This document shows positions 61,360-64,000 of a stretch of DNA of 64,000 bases, one piece after another. The translations under genes were made by a program, and so were the position numbers. Origin of the DNA: Belnapia arida (lineage in GTDB: Bacteria > Pseudomonadota > Alphaproteobacteria > Acetobacterales > Acetobacteraceae). Under the pieces are notes generated by a model. That model ran no database searches, was not told where the DNA came from, and was given only the letters and a program-made list of their open reading frames with translations. The stretch covers positions 62,001-126,000 of the forward strand of contig NZ_JAETWB010000003.1 in NCBI RefSeq assembly GCF_016773205.1, in the 5' to 3' direction. Position 1 is the stretch's first letter. Every line of letters starts with the position of its first letter.

Positions 61360-63135
61360 ATGAATGCCATGACACCGATGGGCCGCCGGACGTGGCTGCT
61401 CGGCAGCGCCGCGGTGCTCGCCGCGCCGGTGCTGCTCCGGCCGAGCCATTCCGTCGCGCAGGGCGTCGATGCCGCACGGCGCTGGGTCGCCGAGGAGTTC
61501 CAGCCCTCGACGCTCTCGCAAGAGCAACAGATGCAGGAGATGGAGTGGTTCGCCCGCGCTGCGCAGCCCTTCCGTGGCCAGGAGATCAACGTCGTCTCCG
61601 AGACCATCACCACCCATGAGTACGAAGCCCGCACGCTGGCGCGCGCCTTCTCCGAGATCACCGGCATCCGCCTGAGGCACGACCTGCTGCAGGAAGGCGA
61701 CGTGGTCGAGAAGCTGCAGACGCAGATGCAATCCGGCCGCAATGTCTATGACGCCTGGGTCAACGACAGCGACCTGATCGGCACGCATTTCCGCTACCAG
61801 CAGGCGGTACCGCTGACCGACTGGATGGCGGGCGAGGGCAAGGATCAGACCCTGCCGACCCTCGACCTCGGGGATTTCATCGGCCGCAGCTTCGGCACCG
61901 GGCCGGACGGCAAGCTCTACCAGCTGCCCGACCAGCAATTCGCCAATGTCTACTGGTTCCGCTACGACTGGTTCAACCGGCCGGCCATTAAGGAGGCCTT
62001 CAGGCGGCAGTTCGGCTACGACCTCGGCGTGCCGGTGAACTGGTCCGCCTATGAGGACATCGCCGAGTTCTTCACCAACACGGTGAAGGAGATCGATGGG
62101 GTCAAGGTCTATGGCCACATGGACTACGGCAAGAAGGACCCCTCGCTCGGCTGGCGCTTCACCGATGCCTGGCTCTCCATGGCGGGCAATGGCGACCGCG
62201 GCATCCCGAACGGCAAGCCGGTCGACGAGTGGGGCATCCGCATGGAGGGCTGCCGCCCGACCGGCTCCTCCATCGAGCGCGGCGGCGACACCAACGGGCC
62301 GGCGGCGGTCTACTCCATCACCAAGTATGTGGAGTGGCTGAAGAAGTATGCCCCGCCCGAGGCGGCCGGCATGACCTTCTCCGAGAGCGGCCCGGTGCCG
62401 GCGCAGGGCAACATCGCGCAGCAGATGTTCTGGTACACCGCCTTCACCGCCGACATGGTGAAGCCGGGCCTCGCGGTGATGAACCCGGACGGCACGCCGC
62501 GCTGGCGCATGGCGCCCTCGCCGAAGGGAGCCTACTGGAAGGAGGGGATGAAGCTCGGCTACCAGGATGCCGGGTCCTGGACGCTGCTGAAGTCCACCCC
62601 AGTCGATCGCCGCCGCGCGGCCTGGCTCTACGCGCAGTTCTGCGTCTCGAAGTCGACCAGCCTGAAGAAGAGCCATGTCGGCCTCACCTTCATCCGCGAG
62701 AGCGACATCTGGCACCAGTCCTTCACCGACCGTGCCAAGCAGCTCGGCGGGCTGATCGAGTTCTACCGCTCGCCGGCCCGGGTGCAGTGGACGCCGACGG
62801 GGGTGAACATCCCAGACTATCCGCGCTTGGCGCAGCTCTGGTGGCAGAACATCGGCGACGCCTCCTCCGGCGCGAAGACGCCGCAGGCGGCGATGGACTC
62901 GCTGGCGGCGGCCCAGGACAGCGTGCTGGAGCGGCTGCAGCGCGCCAATGTCCAGGGCGAGTGTGGCCCGCGGCTCAACCCGCGCACCACGGCCGAGCAG
63001 TGGTACGAGCGGGCGGAAAAGGACGGCAACGTCGCCCCGCAGCGGCGGCTCGCCAACGAGAAGCCGCAGGGCGAGACGGTTGACTACGACAAGCTCATCC
63101 AAAGCTGGCCGGCCAACCCGCCGCGCCGCGGCTGA
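61360..63135 (+). CDS. glpV: Glycerol ABC transporter substrate-binding protein GlpV
   Basis: A 591-residue periplasmic binding protein, unusually large, as expected for GlpV. N-terminal export signal with an RR pair ([20 protein letters not shown]) and cleavage near SVAQ. The mature protein has a bacterial extracellular solute-binding fold ([38 protein letters not shown]) and a tryptophan/tyrosine-rich binding region ([30 protein letters not shown]). GGGAGG precedes the ATG by 7-8 bp. Followed by a hairpin and glpK. Confidence 0.93.
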   Translation: MNAMTPMGRRTWLLGSAAVLAAPVLLRPSHSVAQGVDAARRWVAEEFQPSTLSQEQQMQEMEWFARAAQPFRGQEINVVSETITTHEYEARTLARAFSEITGIRLRHDLLQEGDVVEKLQTQMQSGRNVYDAWVNDSDLIGTHFRYQQAVPLTDWMAGEGKDQTLPTLDLGDFIGRSFGTGPDGKLYQLPDQQFANVYWFRYDWFNRPAIKEAFRRQFGYDLGVPVNWSAYEDIAEFFTNTVKEIDGVKVYGHMDYGKKDPSLGWRFTDAWLSMAGNGDRGIPNGKPVDEWGIRMEGCRPTGSSIERGGDTNGPAAVYSITKYVEWLKKYAPPEAAGMTFSESGPVPAQGNIAQQMFWYTAFTADMVKPGLAVMNPDGTPRWRMAPSPKGAYWKEGMKLGYQDAGSWTLLKSTPVDRRRAAWLYAQFCVSKSTSLKKSHVGLTFIRESDIWHQSFTDRAKQLGGLIEFYRSPARVQWTPTGVNIPDYPRLAQLWWQNIGDASSGAKTPQAAMDSLAAAQDSVLERLQRANVQGECGPRLNPRTTAEQWYERAEKDGNVAPQRRLANEKPQGETVDYDKLIQSWPANPPRRG

Positions 63136-63142
63136 TCCCAAG

Positions 63143-63164
63143 GGCGGGGGCTTCGGCCCCCGCC
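63143..63164. terminator. UUCG-capped hairpin between glpV and glpK
   Basis: GGCGGGGGC and GCCCCCGCC form a perfect 9-bp stem closed by C-TTCG-G, a very stable tetraloop, 8 bp after the glpV stop and 25 bp before glpK. No T-tract follows. It probably stabilises the upstream message or partially terminates, giving more transporter than kinase. Confidence 0.6.
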
Positions 63165-63188
63165 AACCATGCAGCGGAGGTTTCGCCG

Positions 63189-64000
63189 ATGCCCGCCGAA
63201 GGCCATATCCTCGCCCTCGACCAGGGCACCACCTCCACCCGCGCGATCGTCTTCCGCACGCCCGACCTTGCGCCCGTTGCCTCGGCGCAGCAGGAATTCG
63301 CGCAGTATTACCCGCATTCCGGCTGGGTGGAGCATGAGGCGGAGGATCTCTGGGAAACCTCGCTCGCGGTGATGCGGGAGGCGATCGGCAAGGCGGGGCT
63401 CACGCCCGCGCAGATCGCCGGCATCGGTATCGCCAACCAGCGGGAGACGACGCTGGTCTGGGACCGGTGCACCGGCCGGCCGATCCACCGCGCTATCGTC
63501 TGGCAGGACCGCCGGACGGCCGCCACCTGCGCGGCGCTGCGCGAGGCGGGGCATGCGGCGGCCGTCGCGGCGACGACGGGGCTGCTGATCGACCCCTATT
63601 TCTCCGCGACCAAGATCGCCTGGATGCTCGATGCCGTGCCCGGCGCGCGGGCCGTGGCGGAGCGGGGCGAGCTGGCCTTCGGCACGGTCGATGCCTTCCT
63701 GCTTTGGCGGCTGACCGAGGGGCGGGTGCATGCGACGGATGCCACCAATGCGGCACGCACCATGCTCTTCGACATCCGCGCCGGCGCCTGGGATGCGGCG
63801 ATGTGCGACCTGTTCCGCGTGCCGATGGGGATGCTGCCGGAGGTGCGCGACTGCGCCGCGGAGTTCGGGGCGACGACGCTGCTCGGTGCCGCGATCCCCG
63901 TGCTCGGCATCGCCGGGGACCAGCAGGCGGCGACAGTGGGGCAGGCCTGCTTCGAGCCGGGGATGGTGAAGTCGACCTATGGCACGGGCTGCTTCGCCCT
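63189..64000 (+). CDS. glpK: Glycerol kinase, N-terminal part (truncated by window end)
   Basis: The first 270 codons are present; the gene runs off the right edge. Starts [20 protein letters not shown], the FGGY/ATPase opening of glycerol kinase, with the [20 protein letters not shown] block, [21 protein letters not shown] and [20 protein letters not shown], then STYGTGCF at the edge. It phosphorylates glycerol to glycerol 3-phosphate, linking the importer to GlpD. GGAGG precedes the ATG. Confidence 0.96.
   Translation, partial: MPAEGHILALDQGTTSTRAIVFRTPDLAPVASAQQEFAQYYPHSGWVEHEAEDLWETSLAVMREAIGKAGLTPAQIAGIGIANQRETTLVWDRCTGRPIHRAIVWQDRRTAATCAALREAGHAAAVAATTGLLIDPYFSATKIAWMLDAVPGARAVAERGELAFGTVDAFLLWRLTEGRVHATDATNAARTMLFDIRAGAWDAAMCDLFRVPMGMLPEVRDCAAEFGATTLLGAAIPVLGIAGDQQAATVGQACFEPGMVKSTYGTGCFA

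Overview
The window is uniformly GC-rich and densely coded, with many ATGA or GTGA stop/start overlaps. The gene content (alphaproteobacterial-type glycerol ABC transporter, several liv- and dpp-type importers, hydantoinase/oxoprolinase pair, molybdenum hydroxylase, tripartite-type binding protein) suggests a metabolically versatile alphaproteobacterium, most like Acetobacteraceae of the Roseomonas type. The taxonomy is inferred from gene content and composition only. No integrase, transposase, CRISPR array, prophage or rRNA is visible; one tRNA gene is present.

Left end (1-9054, minus strand): the most unusual block. Eight genes, every junction overlapping or within 2 bp, run inositol-3-phosphate synthase, HD-like protein, SAM methyltransferase, Gfo/Idh/MocA oxidoreductase, zinc-ribbon MBL-fold protein, YcaO protein, TIM-barrel sugar isomerase/epimerase, and a GT4 glycosyltransferase that runs off the window. 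An MFS transporter lies just upstream. This looks like a pathway for a glycosylated, inositol-derived product with a YcaO (ATP-dependent amide-activating) step. I do not recognise it as a described system.

9153-21317: a minus-strand group (alpha/beta hydrolase, HyuB, HyuA) diverges from a plus-strand group (SDR, dipeptide-type ABC transporter with a fused double ATPase, acyl-CoA-dehydrogenase-like flavoprotein). Together they suggest uptake and ring opening of cyclic amides or similar compounds. A tRNA-Arg(CCG) follows, then a GNAT, a CoA-transferase, a small unknown protein, and SH3-domain and small secreted proteins.

25353-34087: a MOSC/ferredoxin-reductase pair diverges from a branched-chain-amino-acid-type ABC transporter (livGFHM order) that is followed by three tandem paralogous binding proteins.

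34204-42420: SYLF protein, MFS exporter, a three-subunit nitrile hydratase/thiocyanate hydrolase-like enzyme with a split beta subunit, SH3 protein, DsrE- and ThiF/MoeB-like sulfur-relay candidates, a tripartite-tricarboxylate-type binding protein, a YCII-domain protein and a ketopantoate-reductase-like enzyme.

42573-53348: an acyl-CoA degradation set (NDP-forming acyl-CoA synthetase, thiolase-like protein, SDR), a decayed dicarboxylate/glutamate symporter pseudogene, a GH16 enzyme with a repeat tail, a 600-bp divergent intergenic region, and a three-subunit molybdenum hydroxylase.

53434-64000: a YeeE/YedE sulfur-compound permease, then a complete glycerol regulon: glpR, glpD, the ABC importer glpSTPQUV and glpK (cut by the window end), with repeated TTTCG motifs before glpR and glpD and a UUCG-capped hairpin between glpV and glpK.
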